Shown here piece after piece: positions 41,360-50,799 of a stretch of 64,000 nucleotides of DNA. The position numbers were made by a program, and so were the translations under genes. Source of the stretch: a candidate division KSB1 bacterium (GTDB lineage Bacteria > Zhuqueibacterota > Zhuqueibacteria > JANLFK01 > Oleimicrobiaceae); the NCBI GenBank assembly GCA_024655945.1, contig JANLFK010000012.1, positions 62,001 through 126,000 on the forward strand, written 5' to 3'. Below the pieces are notes generated by a model. The model was not told where the DNA came from. It ran no database searches and saw only the letters and a list, made by a program, of their open reading frames with translations. Position 1 is the stretch's first letter, and each line of letters begins with the position of its first letter.

Positions 41360-42508
41360 CTACTCGACAACTATCTTGCCGGAGCTGTAGTTGTACGATA
41401 CGGTCAATCGAGCAGTGACATCGCTGTCGACCTTTGGCGCCGCGTACTTCTTGACAATCACATTCGGCATGACGTGAATACCGGCCACGGGGATGTAATC
41501 CAGACCGGCAAAGATGGTCTTTTCCTCGTTTTTCTCTCCGCCGATGAGAACCCCGTTCTTGAAAGAAGTAAACACGTCAGCCTTGGTGTTGGGGTCGAAA
41601 AAGTCGTAGCGCGCAAAGGCCTTGAGTTTCGGGACCGGGGTGATGACGGAGGCGAACACCGAATACCCGAATCGCTGCACATCTGCCGGCGCAAAGGTTT
41701 TCACCGCGTTCGCCTCGATGATGACGTCGCTGATGCCTGATTCCTTGTTGGTCCGGTGAAAGACCTCCGCCCCAAGGGAGAACCTGCGGTGGTCATACCC
41801 CACGAATGCCTTAAGGGTATGGTAGCTGCTGGCCAACCGATAGTCCTTTGCGGAACTCAGCTCCGCGACCGTCTGCGGCTCACGTTTGGCCAGATTCTCA
41901 AAGTCGGCATACCCCTCGATAACGAGCCCACGCAGCGGCGTCAGCCACAAGGCATATCCCACCTTCTTGAAACGGTCAATCTCCGAGGAGCCGTAACCGG
42001 TGCCGTTGAACACCGCCAGCCAATGGTGGACAGTGCTCCCCAAGAGATCGCCCTTGATGGCCATACCCATGTCCGCCGAGGAAGAGATCTTGTTCAGGTC
42101 CATGATCGTCTTCTCGATGGAGCGGTAGCCCCAAAGCTCCTCGCTGTTCTTGAAGGCATTGGTTTCGATCATGCCCACGTAAAAGTCCTGGCGAGGCAGA
42201 AGGCCTGACCACTGCAGGAAAGCGTGTTTGACGAAGGGGTTGATCTCCTTGCTCTCGCCGTATTTCTCGCTCTCTGACTCTAGCCGGAAGCGCACTTTGA
42301 TCGCCTCGGTGATGTTATTCTCGAAGGTGAAGTAGATGCGCCGGAAGGTAAATGCGTTGCGGTCTTGCTCAGCCGGAGAATGGTTGGACAGGTTGTAGTA
42401 GTAGTCGCCGAAAATGACCCCGTCGACCTTTGAGGTGGTTTGGGCATGCGCTATGCCAGCCACGCACAGCCCCAACGCTACTACTACCGCCATTGCCTTG
42501 AACCTCAT
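41360..42508 (-). CDS. Outer-membrane porin of the phosphate regulon (OprP/OprO-like)
   Basis: 382 residues with signal peptide MRFKAMAVVVALGLCVAGIA then HAQ. The text after that is a 16-strand barrel type: FTFRRIYFTFENNITEAIKV, VRFRLESESEKYG, HAFLQWSGLLPRQDFYVGMI, GMAIKGDLLG, AFARYDFFDPN, and it ends in SYNYSSGKIVVE. Its place directly before pstS, under the Pho-box-like repeat, suggests that it admits phosphate or polyphosphate across the outer membrane. Only general similarity to the phosphate-selective family is visible, so substrate choice rests mainly on context. Confidence 0.75.
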   Translation of the reverse strand: MRFKAMAVVVALGLCVAGIAHAQTTSKVDGVIFGDYYYNLSNHSPAEQDRNAFTFRRIYFTFENNITEAIKVRFRLESESEKYGESKEINPFVKHAFLQWSGLLPRQDFYVGMIETNAFKNSEELWGYRSIEKTIMDLNKISSSADMGMAIKGDLLGSTVHHWLAVFNGTGYGSSEIDRFKKVGYALWLTPLRGLVIEGYADFENLAKREPQTVAELSSAKDYRLASSYHTLKAFVGYDHRRFSLGAEVFHRTNKESGISDVIIEANAVKTFAPADVQRFGYSVFASVITPVPKLKAFARYDFFDPNTKADVFTSFKNGVLIGGEKNEEKTIFAGLDYIPVAGIHVMPNVIVKKYAAPKVDSDVTARLTVSYNYSSGKIVVE

Positions 42509-42799
42509 TGCTTTTCCTCCTCACTGTTCAGTTCGGTTGCCCACACGGTGGGTACGAGTACTTTTGTCCTTGGGACGATGTTCAACAGTTTTTCATGGCC
42601 GCTTCCTCCTTTGCTTCTCGTTGCTCCCTGCGTCTGGTGCTGCCGAGCTGCCGACGCCAAGGGCTCCACCACTCATTTTTCGAGGGCAAATTTAGAAACG
42701 GCATGTTACGCGGAGATTACGCGCACATTGAGATGGTGTTAAATCGACACGGAGAGGGGGTTTTCTGGGGAAGGCCTGGAGCAGGTGGGAAAAGGGCTT
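42509..42799. other. Intergenic control region of the porin-pst operon
   Basis: 291 bases between phoR and the porin gene, no gene on either strand. It holds the tandem 11-mer described separately and, downstream of it on the minus strand, a possible -10 box TAAATT near 42690. Confidence 0.5.
42701..42722 (-). promoter_or_regulatory. Pho-box-like tandem repeat
   Basis: On the minus strand GCGTAATCTCC is followed at once by GCGTAACATGC: two 11-base units sharing GCGTAA. PhoB boxes are tandem 11-mers, and this one stands upstream of the porin-pst operon and next to phoBR. The sequence differs from the E. coli CTGTCAT unit, so the assignment rests on spacing and place. Confidence 0.5.
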
Positions 42800-44581
42800 T
42801 CAGGCGGCGGGAAGGGTGAACCAGAAGCGACTGCCCTTACCGAGCTCGCTCTCCACGTGGATGGTACTGCCGTGCTTTTCGACGAGGTGTTTGACAATGG
42901 CCAGCCCCAAACCTGTGCCCCCCATGGCGCGGGAACGCGTCTTGTCTACCCGGTAGAAGCGCTCAAAAATGCGCTCGTGGTACTTGGGGTCGATGCCCAT
43001 GCCGGTATCAGACACCTCTACGACTAGTTGGCCCGACGCATCGCTGTGGCCGCGCAGGGTCACTGACCCACCCGCCCCAGTGTACTTGAGAGCGTTATCC
43101 ACCAGGTTGGCGAGGACGATGTGCATGGCATCTGGGTCGACCAACGCCTTCAGTCCTGGGGCGGCCTTCACCGTCAGCGTAACCCCTTTCTCGGTTGCCC
43201 TGCCCGCGAACTCTTTGGCCACGGTCCGGAGGAGCTTCTGCACCGGTTGGGGCACGAGCTTGAGCGCCCCCTTTTCTTCGCTCTCGGCCAGCGTCAGGAG
43301 GTCGGAGGTGAGGAATTCGAGCCGCTGCGCCTGTTCGCGGATGCGCCGCAGATAACGCAACCACTGCTCTGCCGGCATCTTTCCCCCATCGGCCAGCAGG
43401 GTCTCCGTGTAGCCGACGATGGCGGTCAGTGGGGTCTTGAGCTCATGGGAGGCGTTGGCGACAAAATCGCGCCTAATGGTCTCCAGCCGCTTCCGCTCAG
43501 AAATGTCGTACAATTGGACCAAGGCACCAAGGGGAGATCCCTGTTCGAAGCCAAGCGCGGCAATGCTGTAGCCGATCGAGAGCTTACGTTCCTGCGTAAA
43601 GGCCTCCAACTCGCCGCTTTCCCGCACCCCTGTTGCCAGGACGCGATCAACCGCCGCCACCAGCTCTGACGAGCGTACCAGTTCCACGAGGTCCTGTCCC
43701 CTTGCTGCCAGAGGCTCCCCGCCAAAAATGCGGAATACCGCGCGATTTGCCTGCAGAACGTGGCGGTGGGCATCCACGACGAGAATACCGCAGTCCAGGA
43801 GGTCGAGGAGGTGCTGGAGCTCTGCCTGTGCCTCCTCTGCCTGCTTGGCGCGCTGGTGCAACTGGCCTGTTAGATGATGGAGCACCAGGGCCAATTCGCC
43901 CACCTCATCCTGGCGGTGGATGGGAAAACGGACTTCCGCCCCGATGGCCAGTCTGTGGCAGGCCGAAACCATCTCCCGCACTGGGCGGGTGACCACGGCG
44001 CTGAGAAGTGTTGCCAAACCAATGATGACAAGCAGGCCGACACAATTCGCCCCGACCATGAGGAGAACGATGTCGTGCAGGGCTGCGTCCACGTGCTCGG
44101 CATAATGAGCTAAACGCACGAAGCGGACCGGCGCAGAGGGTACATCCACCTTAGCTGCAGAGTAGTAGATGGTCCGCCCCATGGTGGGGCTGCGCCGGTG
44201 GCTGCGCCCAAAGCCGCTTTGGGCCGCCTGTTGTACCTCGGGGCGCTGCAGATGGTTGTCCATGTGCCCCACACCGGCAGGCCCCACGTCCGAGTCGGTG
44301 AGCACAGCACCGCTGGCATCGATGAGCGTGATTCGTGCTCCCACTGCGTCGCGGAGGCGATAGGTCAGCGCCCAGAGGTCGTCGCTTTGGTCCATGCCCG
44401 CTGCGCTGGCTTGCTCGAGCAGGGCGAGTGCCAGTTGCGCACTCCTGTCCAGGTCGCCTATCGTCTGCTCGTGCCAGTAGTTGCGGATAGTGCGGTAGAG
44501 GACGAGATCGAAGACCACAAACCCGCACAGGGCAACCAGCGCGATGGTCAAGGTAAACTTGCCACGCAGCGACCTGAACAT
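42800..44581 (-). CDS. phoR: Phosphate-sensing histidine kinase PhoR
   Basis: 593 residues. Two membrane helices (LTIALVALCGFVVFDLVLY near 10-30; DIVLLMVGANCVGLLVIIGL near 168-190) bracket a 140-residue periplasmic domain. HAMP linker, a PAS domain (LLDCGILVVDAHRHVLQANR), then HisKA with H in ANASHELKTPLTAIVG (about residue 379) and HATPase with NLVDNALKYT, DTGMGIDPKYHERIF and GGTGLGLAIVKHLVEKHG. The Bacteroides/Bacillus-like long periplasmic type rather than the short E. coli type. Six bases separate it from phoB. It phosphorylates PhoB in phosphate shortage, under PhoU/Pst control. Confidence 0.9.
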   Translation of the reverse strand: MFRSLRGKFTLTIALVALCGFVVFDLVLYRTIRNYWHEQTIGDLDRSAQLALALLEQASAAGMDQSDDLWALTYRLRDAVGARITLIDASGAVLTDSDVGPAGVGHMDNHLQRPEVQQAAQSGFGRSHRRSPTMGRTIYYSAAKVDVPSAPVRFVRLAHYAEHVDAALHDIVLLMVGANCVGLLVIIGLATLLSAVVTRPVREMVSACHRLAIGAEVRFPIHRQDEVGELALVLHHLTGQLHQRAKQAEEAQAELQHLLDLLDCGILVVDAHRHVLQANRAVFRIFGGEPLAARGQDLVELVRSSELVAAVDRVLATGVRESGELEAFTQERKLSIGYSIAALGFEQGSPLGALVQLYDISERKRLETIRRDFVANASHELKTPLTAIVGYTETLLADGGKMPAEQWLRYLRRIREQAQRLEFLTSDLLTLAESEEKGALKLVPQPVQKLLRTVAKEFAGRATEKGVTLTVKAAPGLKALVDPDAMHIVLANLVDNALKYTGAGGSVTLRGHSDASGQLVVEVSDTGMGIDPKYHERIFERFYRVDKTRSRAMGGTGLGLAIVKHLVEKHGSTIHVESELGKGSRFWFTLPAA

Positions 44582-44587
44582 GGCCTG

Positions 44588-45268
44588 CTACTCCTCTATG
44601 TCGGCTCGATAGCCGAATCCCTTGACGGTGACCACGAGCTTGGCCCAGGGGCCGAGCTTTTCGCGCAAGCGCCTGATGTGCACGTCCACAGTGCGCTGGC
44701 CGCCGTAGTAGTCGTACCCCCAAACCTGATCCAACAGCTGCTGTCGCGACAGCACCCGACCTTTTGCCGCGATCAGCGCCCGGAGCAGGAGGAACTCCTT
44801 TGCCGTGAGCACGATCTCCTTGCCTGCACCAGTAACGCGGTGGCGGGAGAAGTTCACCTCGAGGCCCTGCCACATGAATAGCTCATCTTCGCCCTGGCGA
44901 TGGCGGCGCAACACCGCCTTAACGCGCGCCACCACCTCGCGCGGCCGAAACGGCTTGGTGATGTAGTCATCGGCGCCCTGCTCAAGGCCCTGCAGGATGT
45001 CCGCCTCTTCCGAGCGCGCGGTGATCATGATGATCGGCAGCGTCGCGGTCTCTTCACCGCGGCGCAGGTAGCGCGCAATCTCCCAGCCGCTGCGGCCGGG
45101 TAGCATCAGGTCCAGCAAAACCAGGTCGGGCGGCCGCTCCTCGATGGCCGCCAGGCCGTCATCGCCGTTGGCAAACACCTCGACATCAAACCACTCCTGC
45201 GCAAGATTGTGCCGCAGGATTTCGGCGATGTCAGGATCGTCCTCAAGGATGTAGACGGTTGCCTCCAT
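44588..45268 (-). CDS. phoB: Response regulator PhoB (OmpR family)
   Basis: 226 residues. Receiver domain with acidic DDPDIAE, the phosphorylated Asp in [13 protein letters not shown] (about residue 54), MITARSEE and the Lys in [11 protein letters not shown]. The C-terminal winged helix shows [40 protein letters not shown] and RLREKLG. It binds tandem 11-bp Pho boxes; a candidate lies at 42701-42722. First gene of the phoBR pair, 22 bases after the PHP-domain gene and perhaps co-transcribed with it. Confidence 0.92.
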   Translation of the reverse strand: MEATVYILEDDPDIAEILRHNLAQEWFDVEVFANGDDGLAAIEERPPDLVLLDLMLPGRSGWEIARYLRRGEETATLPIIMITARSEEADILQGLEQGADDYITKPFRPREVVARVKAVLRRHRQGEDELFMWQGLEVNFSRHRVTGAGKEIVLTAKEFLLLRALIAAKGRVLSRQQLLDQVWGYDYYGGQRTVDVHIRRLREKLGPWAKLVVTVKGFGYRADIEE

Positions 45269-45290
45269 ACACCCTCTGCGCCCAGTTGCC

Positions 45291-46442
45291 TCAGGGTTGC
45301 CCAGCCTCAGGCACGTTCACCTTGACAGGCAGCGAAACGCGGAGTCCCTGCCCAGGCCCCTCGCGCATGTTCTCAACGCGGAAGTGCAGAAGAACCCTTC
45401 CGCTTCCCTTGCGTGCGGTCTGGGCAGCACGCAAGCGCACCAGACTAATCCTCTCTGCAGGCAGTGTGACCTTCTCCGGCGGCATCAGGTAGTCGCCCTC
45501 GCCCTCGGCAGTCAGTTCAAGAGCCACGGGCAGGCTGTTGTGCACCTGCAGTTCCGCCGACCGGCCAGCGACCACCTCCAGACCCTGGTTCACCGCTGAC
45601 ACGCCTTGTTCAAAGAGGGCCTGCAAGAACTTGCCCTCGCCGATGAGGAGGCTTTCCCAGTAGACGACCGTGCGCCGGGCGCGCAGCGCCTCCTTGATGG
45701 CCTCGGCACTTCGTTGCCGGGCGAAGACCAAGGTCAGCGGCCGGTGTTCACCGGCGGCGAGGTCGTATTCCATCGCCACGGGGTCGTGGGCGTCCGAGTT
45801 GCCCAACAGGGTGAGGTTCTTCTCGGCGCACCAGGTCTGCACGTCCGGATAGTACTCGTGCGAATTGACCACTTCGATGCCATGCAGCCATCCCTTCTGC
45901 AAGAGCTCGGTGTGCTCGTCGTACCAGACAGGGATGGTGCCCGGCTGCCGCCATCCGGGGTGATTCCAGAAGACAAAGGCGCCCTGGTCAATTGCCGCCT
46001 TGATCGCCTGACGCCAGTCGTCCACCGCCAGCGCATCCGCGTCGCTGAGAAAAATAGCATTGAAATGGCCAGGAGGCATTGAGCGGCTGATCTCCCCTCC
46101 TCTGATCAAGATCAGTCCCAGCTCCTGTGCCCGCGCCTTGGCCTTGTCGAAGGAAGTGTTGCTGCTGCCCGTGACCTCCGCCCGGTGATGGCGACCTTCG
46201 AGGTGCTCGGTGAGGGCGATGGCGTCCAACCCCTGCCGCCACGCCTCTTCCACCCGCGCCGTCGGCCACACCGTGCCATCGGAGAACACCGTGTGCAGGT
46301 GAAAATCGCACACCAGGGTCACATAGCCAGGAAGGTCTGGAAAGCGCAGCGGCTTGCGCCCGTCACCCAGTGCAGGCACTGCCAGCAAAGCAAGGAACGC
46401 AACAAGAATCCGGTGTCGTCTTGACCAAGGATGGTGTCGCAT
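45291..46442 (-). CDS. Secreted PHP-domain (CehA/McbA-like) metal-dependent phosphoesterase
   Basis: 383 residues from ATG at 46442 with GGAGGGAGAGGA upstream. A signal segment ([18 protein letters not shown]) begins the protein. The PHP motifs are [20 protein letters not shown] (HxH), [30 protein letters not shown] and [12 protein letters not shown] enzymes of this secreted type hydrolyse phosphate esters using two or three metals. The last 110 residues are beta-rich. Its place 22 bases before phoB suggests that it frees phosphate from organic sources. Substrate unproven. Confidence 0.75.
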   Translation of the reverse strand: MRHHPWSRRHRILVAFLALLAVPALGDGRKPLRFPDLPGYVTLVCDFHLHTVFSDGTVWPTARVEEAWRQGLDAIALTEHLEGRHHRAEVTGSSNTSFDKAKARAQELGLILIRGGEISRSMPPGHFNAIFLSDADALAVDDWRQAIKAAIDQGAFVFWNHPGWRQPGTIPVWYDEHTELLQKGWLHGIEVVNSHEYYPDVQTWCAEKNLTLLGNSDAHDPVAMEYDLAAGEHRPLTLVFARQRSAEAIKEALRARRTVVYWESLLIGEGKFLQALFEQGVSAVNQGLEVVAGRSAELQVHNSLPVALELTAEGEGDYLMPPEKVTLPAERISLVRLRAAQTARKGSGRVLLHFRVENMREGPGQGLRVSLPVKVNVPEAGQP

Positions 46443-46455
46443 TGTCCTCTCCCTC

Positions 46456-46824
46456 CTACTCGATGCGTCTCCCAAAAGGCACCAGCGCAAGGTTCACTAA
46501 TTTCAGGTGCTGTTTTGCAAATGGCAGGCCGACTATGGTGATGGCAAAAAGGGCTGCCAGGAGCAAGTGCAGAAGGGCTATTTCCAGCCCTGCCACAAGC
46601 AGCCAGATGACGTTCATGATGGTGGCCAGGCAGCCGGTGGACCGCTCAGTGCTCACCACCCGCCTGCCAAAAGGCAACAGCGCCAGGGGCGATAATTTGA
46701 AACATTGAACCCCAAAGGGAATACCGATGATGGTCAGGCAGAGGACTATTCCCCCAAGCAGATACCAGAGGAACAACAAGAAACCACCGAGCACGATCCA
46801 CAGGATGTTGCCGAGCACGCTCAT
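46456..46824 (-). CDS. yccF: YccF (DUF307) inner-membrane protein
   Basis: 122 residues from ATG with GGAGG five bases upstream. Two YccF units, each with GIPFGxQxxKLxxLALxPFGRR-type ends: LCLTIIGIPFGVQCFKLSPL and AITIVGLPFAKQHLKLVNLA, and PFGRR after each. Four membrane helices. The family is widespread and of unknown role, possibly in small-molecule passage. It is 13 bases before the PHP-domain gene. Confidence 0.85.
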   Translation of the reverse strand: MSVLGNILWIVLGGFLLFLWYLLGGIVLCLTIIGIPFGVQCFKLSPLALLPFGRRVVSTERSTGCLATIMNVIWLLVAGLEIALLHLLLAALFAITIVGLPFAKQHLKLVNLALVPFGRRIE

Positions 46825-47136
46825 GGGTACCTCCGTCACCCGGTTGCCACCGCAGCAACTTCCTCAGCAGAGCCCAGGGAGTTTGTCGCCGCCATTTTGC
46901 GGCAATATACGCACTTCCAGGACGAATGTCCAGCAATTTCTTCTGCGTGCTCGGACTCTTCGTCCTGCCGGGAGAAAAGAGGGGAACTTTTTGCCGAGCG
47001 ACGCACAGCTTGTCGCCCGCCTTCACTTACCAAGAACCCGTGGTACCCTCGGCCGGAGACACGACCAAATGCGTTGGAGGGCTCAATTCCGCGTTCGCTC
47101 GATTCGCGGTGCCCGAGGGCACTCCCCCGTCTTCGC
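46825..47136. other. Intergenic region
   Basis: 312 bases between the CoA-binding protein gene and yccF. No gene or repeat seen. A promoter for yccF should be here but I found no pair of boxes good enough to mark. Confidence 0.4.
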
Positions 47137-47511
47137 TCAAAACTCCCCGCAGCGCAACAACAGCAGAGTGCAGGCGCGGACACACAAAATGCCGTGGTCG
47201 GCTAACTCCTGCTCCAGCTCTGGGCATTCGGCACCAGGGTTGAAGATGACCCGCGCCGGCTGCAGGGCGATGATGGCCGGGCCCGACTGGCGACTCTTTT
47301 CGCATGCCACGTACATGGTCACCGTGTGCACTGGCGGCTCGACCTGCGTAAGGTCGGCTACCGCGCGCAGCCCTTCGATCTCGCGCTGCACCGGATGGAC
47401 CGGAACAACGCGATAGCCATGCTCGAGCAGCAGGCGCACCGCACGATTCGAGTAGCGCTCGCGCTTTGGGCTTGCCCCCACGACAACCACTGTCTTTGTT
47501 GCCTCACTCAT
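47137..47511 (-). CDS. CoA-binding domain protein (YccU-like)
   Basis: 124 residues, one Rossmann-type domain. VVVVGASPKRERYSNRAVRL is the nucleotide-binding loop; YRVVPVHPVQREIEGLRAVA and then PARVIFNPGAECPEL follow the CoA-binding family pattern. Proteins of this small stand-alone type bind CoA or a related cofactor in the cytosol; the reaction is not known. It follows the transporter gene by 33 bases and is probably in the same transcript. Confidence 0.8.
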   Translation of the reverse strand: MSEATKTVVVVGASPKRERYSNRAVRLLLEHGYRVVPVHPVQREIEGLRAVADLTQVEPPVHTVTMYVACEKSRQSGPAIIALQPARVIFNPGAECPELEQELADHGILCVRACTLLLLRCGEF

Positions 47512-47544
47512 TTGCCTGATCCAGCTCGCAAGGACCTTGCGTGC

Positions 47545-48864
47545 TCACCGTCGCGAGCGCTCCAAGCCAGCCCCTTCGCGGGCATCCGCCTTTTTGAGCA
47601 GGATGGCAAAGAGCAATCCGACACCACCTAAGCTTGCGAACATGAGAAGGCTGGCGGTGTAGGTCTTGGTCAGGTCGCGGAGCAGGCCGTTGAGCAGCGG
47701 AAAGAGCGCAAGGCCAATGTTCTGGATGGCCGTCATCAGACCAAAGGCCGTGCCGACGCGCTCCTGGCGCACAATGAGCGGCACCGATGGCCACATGGCC
47801 GCCGGCACAAGGACAAACGCCGCGCCCAGGGCAATCATGGGGTAGGCAGGATAGATATGCGTCAGGCCCATAAGGAGATGGGCAGGGATCATGAGCAGCG
47901 AGCCGATGATCATCAGAGTGGCTCGTCTGCCCACCTTGTCCACCAACTGCCCGGCAAAGGGCGCAAGAACCATGGAGGCGAAGATGATGATGGAGGAAAT
48001 GCCACCGGCGGTGCTGAACATGTGCAGAAAGTTGTTGAAGACCTGGTGGAGAAAACCACCGCCGGCTTCGGCATAGCGCGCAATCCCCCATTTATCCACG
48101 AAAAAATCCGTGGAGAGGGCCGTGAACGGGAAGATGGCCGAGTAGAAGGTGACGCAGAGGAGCGTCACGTACCAGAAGGAAGGCCCAAACTCCTTGATGT
48201 CGCTGAGCACAATGCGCTCGCCCGCGCCTTCGTCCTTCAGCCGCAAGATGCGCTCGCCCCTCTTGTCCATGACCACGTAGAAGAGGTTGCCCAGCAGCGA
48301 CACGCCACAGGCGATGACCGCCACCAGCAAGGCATAGCGGTAGCTGCCAAAGTAGCCGGTGATCAGCTCGCCGGTGTTGAAAGCAAACAGGGTGCCCAAT
48401 CGGCTCACCGTGAGCGTGATGCCGAAGGACAGGGCGAGCTCTTTGTTCTTGAACCAGCGTGCCAAAATGGCACTCTGAGCCACGATGAGCGGCTCGGAGC
48501 CGGCGCCGAACACGAAGCGCCCCAGAAAGACAAGGGGCAGACTGCGCGCCTGCCACACGATAGCCGCGCCGAGAAAGACCAACGTGGAGAACATGATGCT
48601 CGCCCTGCGCGTCCCCAGCCGATCCACCAGCATACCACCGACGAGCACGGCCAGCACCGCGGCAATGCTGTACATCGTGTACATGGTGCCGACTGTTCCT
48701 CGTGCTGCACCCAGGTCTTCCACCAGCGAAGGGGCAATGGCCCCAACGATGTCATAGGCAAAGTAGCTGCCAAATGACAGCGAGGCCACAAACACCAAAA
48801 TCGTGAACCGATAGAGTGCCCGCGAAGGGTGAAAGATGCCTACCGTCTTTGCCGCATTCGTCAT
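47545..48864 (-). CDS. Major facilitator superfamily transporter (MFSD1-like)
   Basis: 439 residues from ATG at 48864, twelve membrane helices. The MFS motif A between helices 2 and 3 reads GGMLVDRLGTRRASI, and the second-half equivalent GQLVDKVGRRATLM. Helix 4 holds FLGRFVFGAGSEPLIVAQSA. A long cytosolic loop (RGERILRLKDEGAGERIVLS) separates the halves. The overall text is like the MFSD1 branch. The substrate may be a dipeptide, sugar or organic acid; no specific mark. GAGGG lies about ten bases before the start. Confidence 0.8.
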   Translation of the reverse strand: MTNAAKTVGIFHPSRALYRFTILVFVASLSFGSYFAYDIVGAIAPSLVEDLGAARGTVGTMYTMYSIAAVLAVLVGGMLVDRLGTRRASIMFSTLVFLGAAIVWQARSLPLVFLGRFVFGAGSEPLIVAQSAILARWFKNKELALSFGITLTVSRLGTLFAFNTGELITGYFGSYRYALLVAVIACGVSLLGNLFYVVMDKRGERILRLKDEGAGERIVLSDIKEFGPSFWYVTLLCVTFYSAIFPFTALSTDFFVDKWGIARYAEAGGGFLHQVFNNFLHMFSTAGGISSIIIFASMVLAPFAGQLVDKVGRRATLMIIGSLLMIPAHLLMGLTHIYPAYPMIALGAAFVLVPAAMWPSVPLIVRQERVGTAFGLMTAIQNIGLALFPLLNGLLRDLTKTYTASLLMFASLGGVGLLFAILLKKADAREGAGLERSRR

Positions 48865-48963
48865 CGCACCGTACCCTCGTCCTGTTCCACAGCTACCAGC
48901 TTCTTCGGGATAGTCTCCAATTCTCGCTCTGCGACCTTGCCCGATTGTGCTCCACAGCGCCAC

Positions 48964-50799
48964 CTACCAGGTGAGCATGCCCACCTTGCCGTCCGCATCG
49001 CTGACCACCAAGCGACCTCCGCCAGCCGGCGCCACGGTATTGACCAGCGCCACGCCGAACCGATACCTCCAGCGCACCTGCCCGGAGGCCTCCACCGCGT
49101 ACACATACCCGTTCTTGGTGCCAAAAAAGACCAACCCCTCTTTTTCCACCGGCATGGAGGGGTCGATGTCGTACCCGTAACCGCAGGCACAGCTCCAGAC
49201 TGCCTGCGGGGACTGCGCGGCGCTGGTCATGGCCACCAAGGTGTCGGTCATGCAGCGCACGTACACCCGGGAGCTGTCCTCGGACAAGCCGATTGCTTCG
49301 CGCACCTGGTATCTTGCCGTTCGCCAGACCACTTGTCCGGTGCACACATCCAAGGCGGTCATGTGGCGATCCGGCGCGACGATGAACACCTTCCCTTTGG
49401 CAGCTACAGGCCAACAGGCGGCTGGCGAGTAGAGGCGGCCCTCCCGGCCACCGCGCCATCGCCAGGCCTCGGCGCCCTCTTCGCCTCGCACTGCAAAGAG
49501 ATGGCCGTCCCACGCCCCGAAGATGACCATGCCGCGATAGAGCAGGGGAAGCGTCTCGATGAAGCCCTGTGCCTCCCGGTGCTGCCAGCGCAGGGCGCCA
49601 GAGTGCAGCTCAATTGCGTGCATCACCCCATGCCCGTCACCGACATAGGCTGTGCCGCCTGCGGCGCGAACCGCCGCCACCACCGGTGCCCCCACGTGCA
49701 GCTTCCAGCGCAAGCGGCCGTCCTCCACGCCAAGGCAGTACACATTGCTATCCGCGGAGCCGCAGACCACCAGCCCCTCGGCGATGTCCGCCCGGCCGTA
49801 GACGGGCCCTGCGGTCTGGTATTGCCAGCGCACCTGGCCGCTTTCCAGTTCCAGGCAGTTGATGCGCCCGCTGCCGTCGCCGACCACCACGACCTCCTCA
49901 CCCACAACCGGCGGTGCGGCGATGGTCCACCCAGCCTCCCAATGCCAGGAAGTGCGCACCTGGGAGGCGGCGTTGACACTAAAGTCCGGACGCGCATGGG
50001 TCTCCTGCCTGTGCGGACGCACCCGCCCCGTGACGGGGACTGCGTGCCACTGCGACAGCTCATCTTTGCCCACCACTGCCTCGGCGAAGCGCAGACCATC
50101 CGGCCCCACAGTGACGACCGTGCAGCCAGCACCGTCTTTGCCGCGCAGCGTCGCGCGCCCCATGACACCAGGAATACCTTCAAAGTCCAGAGCCTGGTTG
50201 CCATGGCCGTGGCCGCAGAGAATGACTTGGGGGTTATGCCTCTTGAGCCGGTCGAGGAGCTCAAACCAGTTGTCGACGGAGTCATCCAGGGGATAGTGGG
50301 TGACCACGATGAGCGGCCTACGCGGCGGCAACGCCACCAGTACGGAATCCAGCCAGCGCCGCGTCTCCGGGCTCAAGTGGCCATCCCCCATGCGCATGAT
50401 CGGCCCCTGGTGCAGGCCGACAAACTGATAGCCGCCGTAGGCAAAGCAAAAATTCTCCTTCCCCCAGAGCAAGGGGAAGGCCGTGCACCCCGACTCCGAC
50501 CACTTGGTGTCATGGTTGCCAGGGATGATGTAGTAGTCAACTTGCAGGCTGTCCAGAATCTGCTTGGCCTGCACGAGCTCTGCGGTGGCGCCCATTTCGG
50601 TGATGTCGCCGGAGATGACTACAAAGCGGCAAGTGCCGCGGCGGTTCACATCCTGCACCACGGCCCTCAGGTCCTCGGCACCCGTACCCCCGCCCACGTG
50701 CAGGTCGCTCAACCAGGCGAACTGAAAAGAGTCCTGACTGGCGACCCACTGGCAGGAGCCCAGAAGCAAGGCTGCCATCAGCACTTTGCGCCAGCTCAT
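48964..50799 (-). CDS. Secreted calcineurin-like phosphoesterase fused to a PQQ-type beta-propeller
   Basis: 611 residues from ATG with AGGAGG eight bases upstream; signal peptide MSWRKVLMAALLLGSCQWVA. Residues 25-260 are a metallophosphoesterase: WLSDLHVGG, VVISGDITEMG, YIIPGNHD, VVTHYPL and LCGHGHG give the five metal motifs. Residues 300-611 are a beta-propeller of BamB/PQQ type, with repeats such as GRINCLELESGQVRWQYQTA, SNVYCLGVEDGRLRWKL and GYVYAVEASGQVRWRYRF. The propeller may bind substrate or partner. Start overlaps the stop of the dehydratase gene by four bases. Possible phosphate scavenger or signalling enzyme in the periplasm. Confidence 0.82.
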   Translation of the reverse strand: MSWRKVLMAALLLGSCQWVASQDSFQFAWLSDLHVGGGTGAEDLRAVVQDVNRRGTCRFVVISGDITEMGATAELVQAKQILDSLQVDYYIIPGNHDTKWSESGCTAFPLLWGKENFCFAYGGYQFVGLHQGPIMRMGDGHLSPETRRWLDSVLVALPPRRPLIVVTHYPLDDSVDNWFELLDRLKRHNPQVILCGHGHGNQALDFEGIPGVMGRATLRGKDGAGCTVVTVGPDGLRFAEAVVGKDELSQWHAVPVTGRVRPHRQETHARPDFSVNAASQVRTSWHWEAGWTIAAPPVVGEEVVVVGDGSGRINCLELESGQVRWQYQTAGPVYGRADIAEGLVVCGSADSNVYCLGVEDGRLRWKLHVGAPVVAAVRAAGGTAYVGDGHGVMHAIELHSGALRWQHREAQGFIETLPLLYRGMVIFGAWDGHLFAVRGEEGAEAWRWRGGREGRLYSPAACWPVAAKGKVFIVAPDRHMTALDVCTGQVVWRTARYQVREAIGLSEDSSRVYVRCMTDTLVAMTSAAQSPQAVWSCACGYGYDIDPSMPVEKEGLVFFGTKNGYVYAVEASGQVRWRYRFGVALVNTVAPAGGGRLVVSDADGKVGMLTW

